Source of the DNA: 13-2-20CM-68-14 sp046733295
GTDB lineage: Bacteria > Actinomycetota > Thermoleophilia > Gaiellales > Gaiellaceae
DNA: 64,000 nt
Direction: 5' to 3'
NCBI GenBank assembly: GCA_046733295.1
Contig: JBKPOY010000015.1
Span: 51,102-115,101, forward strand
In this document: positions 31,796-39,536 of the stretch, piece by piece
Numbering within the stretch: the stretch's first letter is position 1
How the letters are laid out: each line of letters starts with the position of its first letter
Translations under genes and position numbers: made by a program
The notes under the pieces: generated by a model
What the model saw: only the letters and a program-made list of their open reading frames with translations
What the model was told of the DNA's origin: nothing
Database searches by the model: none

Positions 31796-33813
31796 GAGGC
31801 CGAGACCGCGCGCACGCGAGAGAGCCCGAGCTCGGACTGGAGCTCACGCGCGCGCTTGGCGATCCGGCTCCGGAGCGCCTTCGGCTCCCGGACGACCGCC
31901 TCGCCGCGGAACGAGAGAATCTCCCCGAGGAGCCACTCCTCGCCGCCCACGGCGACTTCCTCGACCGCCGACCCGTCCTCGAGCACCGTCGCGGCGCCTC
32001 GCTCGAGCCGCCACCGCGCCACTTCCGGCGAGTACCAGATCTGCACCGGGCGGGCGTCCTGGAGTCCACGGGGCTCGAAGCCCGGCCTCGGCTCGAACTG
32101 CTCGTCGCCCAGGCGCGCGCTCCGCATCCGGTCAAGCCGGAACGAGCGCTCCCCGTCGCGCGTGCGGTCCCACGTGTGCACGTACCAGTACGGCAAGCGC
32201 CGCTCGATCGAATACGGCTCCACGAGATGCGCCGAGGTCGACTCCTCGCCCTCCTTGAGGTAGTCGATCTCGACCAGCCGGAGCTCTCGGACTCCCCGCG
32301 TGAGCGTGCCGACCAGGTCCTCCTCCTCGATGCCCACGTGCGGCGCGGGCGTCTGCGCGAGATCGAACTCGCCGAACGTCTCCTCGAGCTTCTTCCGCAC
32401 ACGGTCGAGAGGCGTACGCGCGTCGGCGGCGATCATCGGCCCCACGAACTCGAGGGCGAGCCGGATCGCGCGGGCCTCGAGCGGCGTCAGCCGGGGCGGC
32501 GCCCTGAACGTGTCGCCGAAGAGCTCCTTGTCGACGCGCACCTTGCCGTTCTCGAGCTCCGCGTAGACGGCGTAGCAGCCGCCGCCGAAGTTGACGAGGT
32601 TGAGGAGCGACAGGTGCTCCTCGAGCTCGTCGGGGGCGATGTGGAACCGTTCCGTGAGGTCGGAGGCGTCGATCACCGCCTCGGGCTCCTCGCCGCAGCG
32701 ATCGAGCAGGTACGCGAGCAGCGCCTGCAGGACCGCGAACCGCTCGGGTGCCACGGGGCCTGCGACACGCTCGAGCTCCTCGTCCTCACCGGGCTTTGCC
32801 TCAACCGCGAGCTCCGGCGGCGACCCTTCGTGCCGGTCGCGGACGAGCCGTAGTGCCTGCGCGACCTCGCGCCGCAGCTCGGGCGGCGACTGCGGCGTCG
32901 CGCGGCCGTCTTGGCGGACGATCCACGACGCAAGCTGGCCCGCGTTCGAATACTCGGTGACGAAGACGCCGTCCTCGACGCGGCCGTGCCCTCCGTAGCT
33001 CCGCTCGACCCACCAGGCTGTGTCGCCGGCGACCTCGATCCTCGCTTCACCCACGAGATCGCCGATCTGCCAGGGAGGGCGGTCGCGAAACGGCTCGATC
33101 TCGAACTCCGCCGGGACCCGGAAGTCGCGCTCGCGCCGCGTGGCGAACCGGATGTCCCCGCGGATCCGAGAGACGCGGAAGGTGCGAATGTCTTCCCGAA
33201 CGAGGTCCTGGCCGACGACGTACCAGGCTCCGTTGTCCTGGAAGAGCGCGTATGGGTTGACGGTCCGCTCCTCGACCTCGTCGCGCGAGATCGACCAGTA
33301 GGAGAACTTGACCGTCCTCTGCTTCGAGATCGCCCCTTCGAGCTTTCCGAGGCGCCCGGCGAGCTCGGCCGAGTACTCGGGGTCGAGGACTTCGACTCGC
33401 AGAGCCGTCTCGGTCGGGGCCTCCGCGAACCCCGGCCGGCCGAGCGCGAGGTTCTGTAGCGCGAGGCGCAGGGGCTCCGCGTACGCGAACTTCCCCTCCA
33501 GCAGGTACAGGGCCGTCTGCAGCGCCGCGAGCTCGTCGTCCTTGAGGTCGAGCTGGGGGAGGAAGTACGCCTCGGAGCGCATCGTGTAGAGCTCCTCGCC
33601 CGTGTACTCGTCGCGCTGCGAGTGAAGCGGCACCCCGAGGGCGATCAGCTCCGCGCGGTCCGAGTAGAAGCGGCGCGCGAACGCCTCGTCCGACATCTCC
33701 TGGTACCCCTCCACGTTGCCCTTGATGTCGCGGGCGGTGACCGCTCGCCGCTCCGCCATCAGGAAGGCGACGAGCGACAGCTGGCGGATCAGCTTGTCGG
33801 TGTCGTGGCTCAC
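31792..33813 (-). CDS. Fused PafB-PafC-type WYL transcriptional regulator
   Basis: This 673-residue protein has two tandem HTH-WYL halves. The first HTH (about 8-75) precedes a WYL domain (about 165-245, VKFSYWS and AWYVVGQD). The second half has its own HTH (about 355-420) and WYL domain (about 500-600, VEIDYLKEG and PYWYVHTWD). It matches fused PafB/PafC, which controls the DNA damage response in actinobacteria, alongside or instead of LexA. The GTG lies 9 bases after TAGGCT (33828-33823). Confidence 0.88.
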   Translation of the reverse strand: MSHDTDKLIRQLSLVAFLMAERRAVTARDIKGNVEGYQEMSDEAFARRFYSDRAELIALGVPLHSQRDEYTGEELYTMRSEAYFLPQLDLKDDELAALQTALYLLEGKFAYAEPLRLALQNLALGRPGFAEAPTETALRVEVLDPEYSAELAGRLGKLEGAISKQRTVKFSYWSISRDEVEERTVNPYALFQDNGAWYVVGQDLVREDIRTFRVSRIRGDIRFATRRERDFRVPAEFEIEPFRDRPPWQIGDLVGEARIEVAGDTAWWVERSYGGHGRVEDGVFVTEYSNAGQLASWIVRQDGRATPQSPPELRREVAQALRLVRDRHEGSPPELAVEAKPGEDEELERVAGPVAPERFAVLQALLAYLLDRCGEEPEAVIDASDLTERFHIAPDELEEHLSLLNLVNFGGGCYAVYAELENGKVRVDKELFGDTFRAPPRLTPLEARAIRLALEFVGPMIAADARTPLDRVRKKLEETFGEFDLAQTPAPHVGIEEEDLVGTLTRGVRELRLVEIDYLKEGEESTSAHLVEPYSIERRLPYWYVHTWDRTRDGERSFRLDRMRSARLGDEQFEPRPGFEPRGLQDARPVQIWYSPEVARWRLERGAATVLEDGSAVEEVAVGGEEWLLGEILSFRGEAVVREPKALRSRIAKRARELQSELGLSRVRAVSAS

Positions 33814-33822
33814 GCAGCGTCG

Positions 33823-33828
33823 AGCCTA
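33823..33828 (-). promoter_or_regulatory. -10 hexamer TAGGCT of the pafBC fusion
   Basis: TAGGCT on the minus strand ends 9 bases before the GTG at 33813. Confidence 0.45.
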
Positions 33829-33865
33829 TAGAAGCCGCGCCGCCTGATTCCCAGCGGCGAAGCAG

Positions 33866-34306
33866 TCAGGCGGCGACGCGCGAGCGCGTCTCGAGATGCT
33901 GGTGCGACGGACAGTAGTCGCGCTCGGGCAACGGTGTGCGTTGGCAGGGCTTGCCCTTGCGGGTCGTCGCGCGGCAGCGCGAGACACCGCCGTCGAAGGC
34001 GCCCGCCTCGATCTGCGACTCGATGAAGCCGACGGCCGCCGTGACGCCCTCGTTCACCGCCCATGCGACCTGGGCCTGCGCGGTGATCGGGAAGTAGCGG
34101 CGGATGTCCTGGAAGAGCGAGCGCTCGGGCTTCGCGAAGTAGAGCGGATCCGTGGCGAGGCGCTCCATCGTCTGCTCGCAGGCATCGAGCACCTGACGCC
34201 GGTATTCGATCCGCGTCTCGGCGTCGACGTACGGGTCTACGAGGTCCTTGATCGTGCGATAGATCGCCCGCGAATACTGATACATACAGGCCTGGATCTG
34301 AACCAT
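33866..34306 (-). CDS. Hypothetical protein with C-terminal Cys/His motif
   Basis: I do not recognise the N-terminal 110 residues of this 146-residue protein, a helical region with IEYRRQVLDACEQTMERL and WAVNEGVTAAVGFIESQI. The C-terminus CRATTRKGKPCQR, followed by YCPSHQH, is a compact C-C-C-H motif like that of DUF5763-type proteins and probably binds zinc. It may be a nucleic-acid or stress protein. The upstream region is unusually AT-rich and palindromic (34307-34400), which suggests tight regulation. Confidence 0.65.
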   Translation of the reverse strand: MVQIQACMYQYSRAIYRTIKDLVDPYVDAETRIEYRRQVLDACEQTMERLATDPLYFAKPERSLFQDIRRYFPITAQAQVAWAVNEGVTAAVGFIESQIEAGAFDGGVSRCRATTRKGKPCQRTPLPERDYCPSHQHLETRSRVAA

Positions 34307-34338
34307 CCGCTCGTCCGATATCAGTATCCCGTTCAGCT

Positions 34339-34376
34339 ATTAACCCCCCGCAAAGCTTTGTTAAGACCGGGTTAAT
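34339..34376 (-). promoter_or_regulatory. Nested inverted repeats upstream of the Cys/His protein
   Basis: ATTAACC (34339-34345) and GGTTAAT (34370-34376) form an inverted repeat around CAAAGCTTTG (34351-34360), itself a perfect 10-bp palindrome. A GTTAAG lies between. The stretch is far richer in A/T than its surroundings and may hold regulator sites. Confidence 0.45.
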
Positions 34377-34465
34377 CCGGGGTCCTGCATCTCCGGCATG
34401 CGGAAGCTTAAACGGTTCCCGCGCTGTTACAAAGTCCGTGCCCGGGTTTTCTTCCGAGCCAACGC

Positions 34466-35185
34466 CTAAGGCGTGATCCGGCGCACGTAGGCACGCGGAT
34501 AACCGTGCGAGCGGACGCCGGTGACGCCGGTGTCGGCATCCTCGAACGATGTGTAGACCCCGCTGAAGAGCACGTAGTAGCCGGGGTGGAGGCTGGAGTA
34601 CTGCGACGAGTCGAGGATGCCCACGTCCTCGACGCCTCCGTGGAGGGCGGCCCTCGCCTGCGCGAGCGCGAAGGCGCGGCCGTTCGTCGTCGGGAGCGAC
34701 TGGAGAACGACGGTCCAGCCGCTCTCACCGGCGGGCCAGGCCTTCAGCGACAGAGCGGGTGGCGGAGGTGGCGGCGGCGTCGCGCGGGTCGAAGTGGGGG
34801 TCGTCGGCGTCGACACCGTGGTCTCGGGCGGGGCGAACGTGGAGGTTGTGGACACGACCGGACTGGTCCGGTTCGCGTAGCCGGCGCTCGCCTCGTCGCG
34901 CGAAGCGAAAGCGGCCGCACCGGCGCCCGCCAGCGCAGCGATCACGAGCGCGAGCAGCGACGGCCAGATCCAGTCACCCGGATACCACCCCAGCCGCTGC
35001 CGCCAGGCCCTGCCGAGGCGCGGGACTACTCCGCGCGCCTCCACGGGGAGACGGAGGCCGCATTCGAGGCAGTACTCCTGGTTGAACACGTACTCGGTGC
35101 CGCAGCGCGGGCACTGCAGCGCGGACTCGTGCGGCGTCTCGACGACTGCGGCAGCTTCGCCGTCGCGGGGAGGAGAGACGCTCAA
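34466..35185 (-). CDS. Zinc-ribbon membrane protein with SPOR-like domain
   Basis: The 239-residue protein has an N-terminal zinc ribbon (CPRCG and CLECG, Cys25 to Cys42), one transmembrane helix (about 73-93), a Thr/Pro linker (about 108-145) and a C-terminal SPOR-like domain (about 155-239, WTVVLQS, FALAQARAAL and YYVLFSGVYTSFEDA). SPOR domains bind denuded glycan strands at division sites, so a septal or wall role is likely. The start is a TTG with strong GGGAGGAG 6 bases upstream; the stop of the preceding gene lies inside that spacer. Confidence 0.78.
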   Translation of the reverse strand: MSVSPPRDGEAAAVVETPHESALQCPRCGTEYVFNQEYCLECGLRLPVEARGVVPRLGRAWRQRLGWYPGDWIWPSLLALVIAALAGAGAAAFASRDEASAGYANRTSPVVSTTSTFAPPETTVSTPTTPTSTRATPPPPPPPALSLKAWPAGESGWTVVLQSLPTTNGRAFALAQARAALHGGVEDVGILDSSQYSSLHPGYYVLFSGVYTSFEDADTGVTGVRSHGYPRAYVRRITP

Positions 35186-35188
35186 CGG

Positions 35189-35806
35189 CTACTCCTCCCA
35201 GCGGTCGGGCTTCGGGGCGTCCTCGCCCCCGGCCGCGCTCGACCTGATCACGGTCGCCTCGGGGTCGCCGTCACCGTTCACCGCGGGCTCCGGCTTCGGC
35301 TCCGCTGTCGCACGATCTTCCTTGGCGATCTCCGCCGCCCGGCCACAGCTCGGGCAGAACTCGGCGTCGGCAGGCAGAGGATGCCCGCAGTCCGGGCAGC
35401 TGACGACGGCGTCCTCGCCGACCGGCCGGCCGCAGTTCGCGCAGAAGTGAGAGCCCCAGATCACGGGGGCGCCGCACTCGCAGCGGCTCGTCGTCGCGCG
35501 GCGGCCCGCTGCGGCCGCGGCAAGCATCGAATCGAGCTCGTGCAGGCGCACCTCGAGGTTCGCGATGTCGCGGGCGTGCTCGGCGAGCAGATCCTCGCGG
35601 AACTGCTCCCGCCGGTACATCTCCATCGCCAGGCCGCCGAGGTCGCGCAGGAGCTCCTCGCGGGCCTTCAGGATCGCGCGCCGCTCGCGCCGGAGCGCGC
35701 CGGGAGACGGCGCGCGGCGGACGATCCGGGGCTGCTGAGCGGCGCCCGAGCCCTCGGTCTGCCCGCGCCGCCGTCGTGGCCGTCCAGGCAGGGGAAAACG
35801 CGGCAC
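35189..35806 (-). CDS. Coiled-coil protein with two zinc ribbons
   Basis: This 205-residue protein has a basic disordered start, a coiled coil (about 40-108, ILKAREELLRDLGGLAMEMYRREQF) and two zinc ribbons (CECG/CANCG and CPDCG/CPSCG). An acidic tail follows. GTG 35806 was chosen because TACAGT (35820-35815) ends 8 bases upstream; the frame is open 34 more codons. It is translationally coupled to the SPOR protein and may work with it. Function unknown. Confidence 0.68.
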   Translation of the reverse strand: MPRFPLPGRPRRRRGQTEGSGAAQQPRIVRRAPSPGALRRERRAILKAREELLRDLGGLAMEMYRREQFREDLLAEHARDIANLEVRLHELDSMLAAAAAGRRATTSRCECGAPVIWGSHFCANCGRPVGEDAVVSCPDCGHPLPADAEFCPSCGRAAEIAKEDRATAEPKPEPAVNGDGDPEATVIRSSAAGGEDAPKPDRWEE

Positions 35807-35814
35807 AGGGGCCG

Positions 35815-35820
35815 ACTGTA
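35815..35820 (-). promoter_or_regulatory. -10 hexamer TACAGT
   Basis: TACAGT on the minus strand ends 8 bases before GTG 35806 and decides the start of the zinc-ribbon operon. Confidence 0.45.
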
Positions 35821-35935
35821 GCAGCGTCGGCGGGCGACCTTCAGGGACCCTGGGTCCGCGCTCTACGGCCGAATCCGAACGAGAATGCAACGAAGAGGAC
35901 GAGGCCACGAGGACCGACGACGATGCCTCCCCGGG

Positions 35936-37363
35936 TTACAGATCGACGACGACGAGCCGGTCTTCCGTCAGCTCTCGGACCGCGTAGGCGGGGCCCTCGC
36001 GGGTGTTGCCAGAGTCCTTGACGCCGCCGTAGGGCATCTGGTCGGCCCGGAACGTGGGCGCCTCGTTGACAGTCACGCCGCCGAACTCGAGCCCCTGCGC
36101 CGCCTTCATGGCCGTCTCGAGCTTCGACGTGAAGATGCCGGCCTGGAGCCCGTAGCGCGTGCCGTTCGCCAGCTCGATCGCTTCGTCGAAGGAGTCCACC
36201 GGATTGACCGTGCAGACGGGGCCGAAGACCTCCTCGCAGCTGACCTTGAGATCCGGCGCTGCGTCGGCGATCACCGTCGGGCGGATCAGTGCGCCGTCCG
36301 TTTCGCCGCCCGCGGCGATCCGAGCCCCTCCGTTCCGCGCCTCCTCGATCCAGGCGAGGATCCGCTCGCGCGCATTCTCGTCGATCACGGGGCCGACGTC
36401 CGTCTCCTCGTCCGCGGGATCGCCGACGTTCAGGGCATCGACGCGCGGCAGGAAGCGGTCGAGGAACGGCTCGTAGGCAGCTCGCTCGACGTAGATCCGC
36501 TGGACGGAGATGCAGCTCTGACCCGCGAAGGAGAATGCGTTGGTCGCGAGAGACTGCGCTGCGGCGTCGACGTCGGCGTCGGCCGCGACGATCACCGGCG
36601 TCGCGTTGCCGAGCTCGAGATTGACCCGCTTCCTCGGAGCGCGCTCCGCGAGCTTCCAGCCGACCGGGGCCGAGCCCGTGAACGTGATGGCTTTTACCCG
36701 CTCGTCCTCGACGAGGACGTCGCCGATCTCGGCGGCTGGGCCGACGAGGACGTTGACCCAGCCCGGTGGCAGTCCCGCGTCCGTCTCGAGCTCGGCGAGC
36801 AGGAGGGCGGAGAGCGGTGTCTGGCTCGCGGGCTTGAGAACGACCGCGCAGCCGGCGGCGAGGGCGGGTGCGAGCTTGTGCGCGACGAGGTTGAGCGGGA
36901 AGTTGAACGGCGAGATCGCGCCGACGACGCCGATCGGGCGCCGAAGGGTAAACGCGAGCTTGCCCTGGCCGGCCTGGGACGCGTCCATAGGAATCATCTC
37001 GCCGGCGAGCTTTCGCGCCTCGACGGCGGCGAACGTGTAGGTCGACATGGCCCGCGCGGCCTCGATGCGCGCGGCCTTCATCGGCTTGCCGGCCTCGTCC
37101 GAGATCGTTCGCGCGACGTCGTCCTGACGCTTGCCGAGGTAGCCCGCGACGCGGACGAGGATCTCCGCGCGCTTGTGCGCCGGCAGCGGCTCGGCCATCG
37201 CCCGCTCGGCAGCGTCGATCGCCCGGCGGGTCTCGCTGGCGCCTGCCTTTGCGACGCGGCCGACGGTCTCGCCGGAGTACGGCGACGCGACCTCGATCCA
37301 GTCGCCGGTCTCGACCCACTCGCCGGCGATCAGAAGCTTGCGTTCCGAAGCGGTGACGGCCAC
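35936..37363 (-). CDS. Aldehyde dehydrogenase
   Basis: This 475-residue NAD(P)-dependent aldehyde dehydrogenase has ISPFNFPLNL (about 150-159), the Rossmann FTGSAPVGWKL, the general base Glu250 in LELGNATP and the nucleophile Cys284 in GQSCISVQRI. The profile is close to lactaldehyde/glyceraldehyde-3-phosphate-type enzymes rather than betaine aldehyde ones. GTG 37363 was chosen because TAGACT (37376-37371) ends 7 bases upstream. It diverges from a hydroxyacyl-CoA dehydrogenase gene. Confidence 0.92.
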   Translation of the reverse strand: MAVTASERKLLIAGEWVETGDWIEVASPYSGETVGRVAKAGASETRRAIDAAERAMAEPLPAHKRAEILVRVAGYLGKRQDDVARTISDEAGKPMKAARIEAARAMSTYTFAAVEARKLAGEMIPMDASQAGQGKLAFTLRRPIGVVGAISPFNFPLNLVAHKLAPALAAGCAVVLKPASQTPLSALLLAELETDAGLPPGWVNVLVGPAAEIGDVLVEDERVKAITFTGSAPVGWKLAERAPRKRVNLELGNATPVIVAADADVDAAAQSLATNAFSFAGQSCISVQRIYVERAAYEPFLDRFLPRVDALNVGDPADEETDVGPVIDENARERILAWIEEARNGGARIAAGGETDGALIRPTVIADAAPDLKVSCEEVFGPVCTVNPVDSFDEAIELANGTRYGLQAGIFTSKLETAMKAAQGLEFGGVTVNEAPTFRADQMPYGGVKDSGNTREGPAYAVRELTEDRLVVVDL

Positions 37364-37370
37364 TGCGGCA

Positions 37371-37389
37371 AGTCTACGCCGGGTACGAT
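37371..37389. promoter_or_regulatory. Back-to-back leaderless promoters
   Basis: TAGACT (37376-37371, minus) and TACGAT (37384-37389, plus) are 7 bases apart. The start codons they serve are separated by only 34 bases, so each upstream promoter half lies in the other gene. Confidence 0.6.
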
Positions 37390-37397
37390 CGCCCGCC

Positions 37398-38252
37398 GTG
37401 GAAGTCGGAAAGGTCGGAGTGGTCGGTCTCGGCACCATGGGCGCCGGGATCGCCCAGGTGAGCGTCCAGGCGGGATTCGAGACCGTCGGGCGCGAGATCG
37501 AGGCCGACCTCGCACAGCGTGGCCGGGCGACGATCGAGCACTACCTCGGCCGAGCCGCCGAAAAGGGGAAGCTGACTGCCGAAGAGCGTGATGCGGCGCT
37601 CGGGCGTCTCGCCTTGACGACGGATCTCGCCGACCTCGCCGACTGCGACCTCGTCATCGAGGCGGCGCTCGAGGAGCTGCCGTTGAAGCGCGAGATCTTC
37701 GCCGAGCTCGACCGGATCACGCCGCCCGACGCGGTTCTCGCGACGAACACATCCGCGCTGTCGGTCTCGGAGATCGCCGAGGCGACAGAGCATCCCGAAC
37801 GCGTCGTGGGAATGCACTTTTTCAACCCGGCGCCGCTGCTGCCACTCGTCGAGATCGTGCGGGCCGAGAAGAGCTCGGACGAGGCCGTCCGGACCGCGTA
37901 CGAGTGGGCCGAGGGTGCCGGGAAGCAGCCCGTCAACTGCAACGACACGCCGGGCTTCATCGTCAACCGCATCCTGATCCCGCTCCTGAACGACTGCGTA
38001 CGCGTGCTGGACGAGTCTGGAGTCACGCCCGAGGACCTCGACAAGGCGATGACCAACGGCGCGGGCTGGCCGATGGGCCCCTGCGCCCTCGTCGATCTGG
38101 TGGGAATCGACGTCCACGTGCATGCCTCCGAGGCTCTGCACGACAAGCTCGGCGAGGACCGGATGGCCCCGCCGGAGCGGCTGATCGAGATGCAGAAGCA
38201 GGGCCGCCTGGGGCGGAAGACCGGCTCGGGCTTCTTCGACTACGCGGCCTGA
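37398..38252 (+). CDS. 3-hydroxybutyryl-CoA dehydrogenase
   Basis: This 284-residue enzyme oxidises 3-hydroxyacyl-CoA with NAD(P). It has the Rossmann GLGTMGAGIAQ (about 10-20), TNTSALSVSEIA, the catalytic His in GMHFFNPAPLLPLVEIV, NDTPGFIVNRIL and the C-terminal GPCALVDLVGIDV. The cofactor loop reads GREIE in place of the usual acidic GYD/GRD, which may affect NAD versus NADP preference. GTG 37398 follows TACGAT at 8 bases. Confidence 0.93.
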   Translation: MEVGKVGVVGLGTMGAGIAQVSVQAGFETVGREIEADLAQRGRATIEHYLGRAAEKGKLTAEERDAALGRLALTTDLADLADCDLVIEAALEELPLKREIFAELDRITPPDAVLATNTSALSVSEIAEATEHPERVVGMHFFNPAPLLPLVEIVRAEKSSDEAVRTAYEWAEGAGKQPVNCNDTPGFIVNRILIPLLNDCVRVLDESGVTPEDLDKAMTNGAGWPMGPCALVDLVGIDVHVHASEALHDKLGEDRMAPPERLIEMQKQGRLGRKTGSGFFDYAA

Positions 38253-39086
38253 GTGTGCCGGCCGACCCGAGCCGGAGTGACGCGCTCAGGGTGCCGGCGA
38301 TCGCGACCGCGAGCGTCCATGCGGCGATCAAGCCGATCGTCGTCCGCCCTCCGAAACCCGGTGAAAGCGGCCCCGGCGGCCAACGGACCGAGTGCGGCGC
38401 CGCCGAACGCGATCAGCGAGCTGACGCTCTCCACGCGGCCCTGTAGCTCGTCGGGCACGATCGTCAACCGGTAGCCGACGACGATTGCATCCCAGAGCGA
38501 CCCGAAGAACACCCACGAGCCGAACAGCGCTCCCATCGCCAGCGGCGGCGGAAGCGCTGTCAACGCAGCGAGCGCGGCGACGCCGATCCACGGGTAGCCG
38601 ACGACGATCGCCCGGCGCGACACGAGGGTCCGCAGCCTCGGCGCCGCAGCGGCGCCCGCGAGCCCGCCGGCGGCGACGAAGGCGAGCATCGCGCCGACGA
38701 GGGCGCTCGAGGCGCCCTGTCCTTCGCGACGAGGATCACCGTCAGCGAAAGCGCGTTCGTCGCCAGGTTCGCAGCGGCGACGAGGAGGACGCTCGCACGG
38801 AGAAACGGCTCCCGTCGGACCCACGCGAGGCCTGCCCGGACCTGGGCGACGACACCAGCATCAGCCGTCGGCGGTCGACCCGGTCGACGAGCACGCCGAC
38901 CGGGAGCGACAGTAGGAAGTACGGGAGCGTCCGGAAGAACGCGGCGAGGCCTGCGTCCGCCGCTGTTCCGCCCATTGCCAGGACGACCAGCGGGAAGGCG
39001 ACGGACGCGATCCGAGTCCCGAACACGGATACCGCCTCGCCGACCCACAACCTCGTGAAGTCCCGATTCGCCGCGAGGGGCGACAT
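38240..39086 (-). pseudogene. Decayed MFS transporter
   Basis: Reading from ATG 39086, MSPLAANRDFTRLWVGEAVSVFG to about 38846 is a normal MFS start. The next MFS-like part (AQVRAGLAWVRREPFLRASVLLV) is in another frame, directly adjoining, with roughly 130 codons of the usual protein missing between them. Further frame changes occur near 38725 and near 38340, before a final helix IAAWTLAVAIAGTLSASL. The promoter hexamer TAGGCT (39098-39093) is intact. The gene cannot make a full transporter unless the assembly is wrong here. Confidence 0.8.
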
Positions 39087-39102
39087 CGGGCGAGCCTAGT
39101 AG

Positions 39103-39138
39103 GAGTCGTCGCTACTCGAAGAGTCGTCGCTACTCGAA
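39103..39138. repeat. Perfect 18-bp tandem duplication
   Basis: The unit GAGTCGTCGCTACTCGAA occurs twice in a row (39103-39120 and 39121-39138). The second copy covers the end of the excisionase-like gene. The array sits between that gene and the promoter of the MFS pseudogene. Confidence 0.85.
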
Positions 39139-39501
39139 GCCCGCGCTCCGGCGCCTGGGGCCCTCGGGGTTCGCCAGCCATTCGAGGACGGCCTGCCGCG
39201 AGAAGCGCCAGTGGCGGCCGATCTTCCGGCCCGGCAGGTCGCCCTTGGAGGCGAGCGTGCGGACGGTCTTGTCGTCGATCTGCAGCAGCTCTGCGAGCTG
39301 CTCCACCGTCAGGACGTCGGGCTCGCGCACGTGAGTCGCGGCGCGCCCCACCACGACCTCCTCGGCATCGAGATAACGGTCGACGAGGTCGGCGACCAGC
39401 GCGCGCTTCGGTCTCTTCAGCTCGAAGGCCGCGCGGCTGAGCCTCTCGGCCGACGCGGCCGGCAGGCGGACGTAGAGCGGGGAGGTCTGCTCGCGCTTCA
39501 T
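39130..39501 (-). CDS. Excisionase-family DNA-binding protein
   Basis: The 123-residue protein ends with a MerR/excisionase-like winged helix (about 62-112, LTVEQLAELLQIDDKTVRTLASKGDLPGRKIGRHWRFSRQAVLEWL). It is preceded by a ribbon-helix-helix-like part (YVRLPAASAERLSRAAFELKRPKRALVADLVDRYL). No integrase or att site is visible nearby, so it is more likely a chromosomal regulator than a phage excisionase. TATCTT (39515-39510) lies 8 bases from the ATG. Confidence 0.8.
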   Translation of the reverse strand: MKREQTSPLYVRLPAASAERLSRAAFELKRPKRALVADLVDRYLDAEEVVVGRAATHVREPDVLTVEQLAELLQIDDKTVRTLASKGDLPGRKIGRHWRFSRQAVLEWLANPEGPRRRSAGFE

Positions 39502-39503
39502 CG

Positions 39504-39530
39504 AATATCAAGATATCAGCTTGCTATCGT
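39504..39530. promoter_or_regulatory. Divergent promoter region with ATATC repeats
   Basis: ATATC words at 39505-39509 and 39513-39517, the latter within palindrome GATATC, overlap the minus-strand TATCTT of the excisionase-like gene. TATCGT (39525-39530) serves the plus-strand epimerase gene at 6 bases. The repeats could be an autoregulatory operator. Confidence 0.45.
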
Positions 39531-39536
39531 CGAGGC

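Noticed and set aside
39130..39501. Prophage or integrative element suggested by the excisionase-like protein
   Set aside because: No integrase, att-like direct repeats, tRNA target or phage genes nearby; the protein also has an added RHH-like domain.
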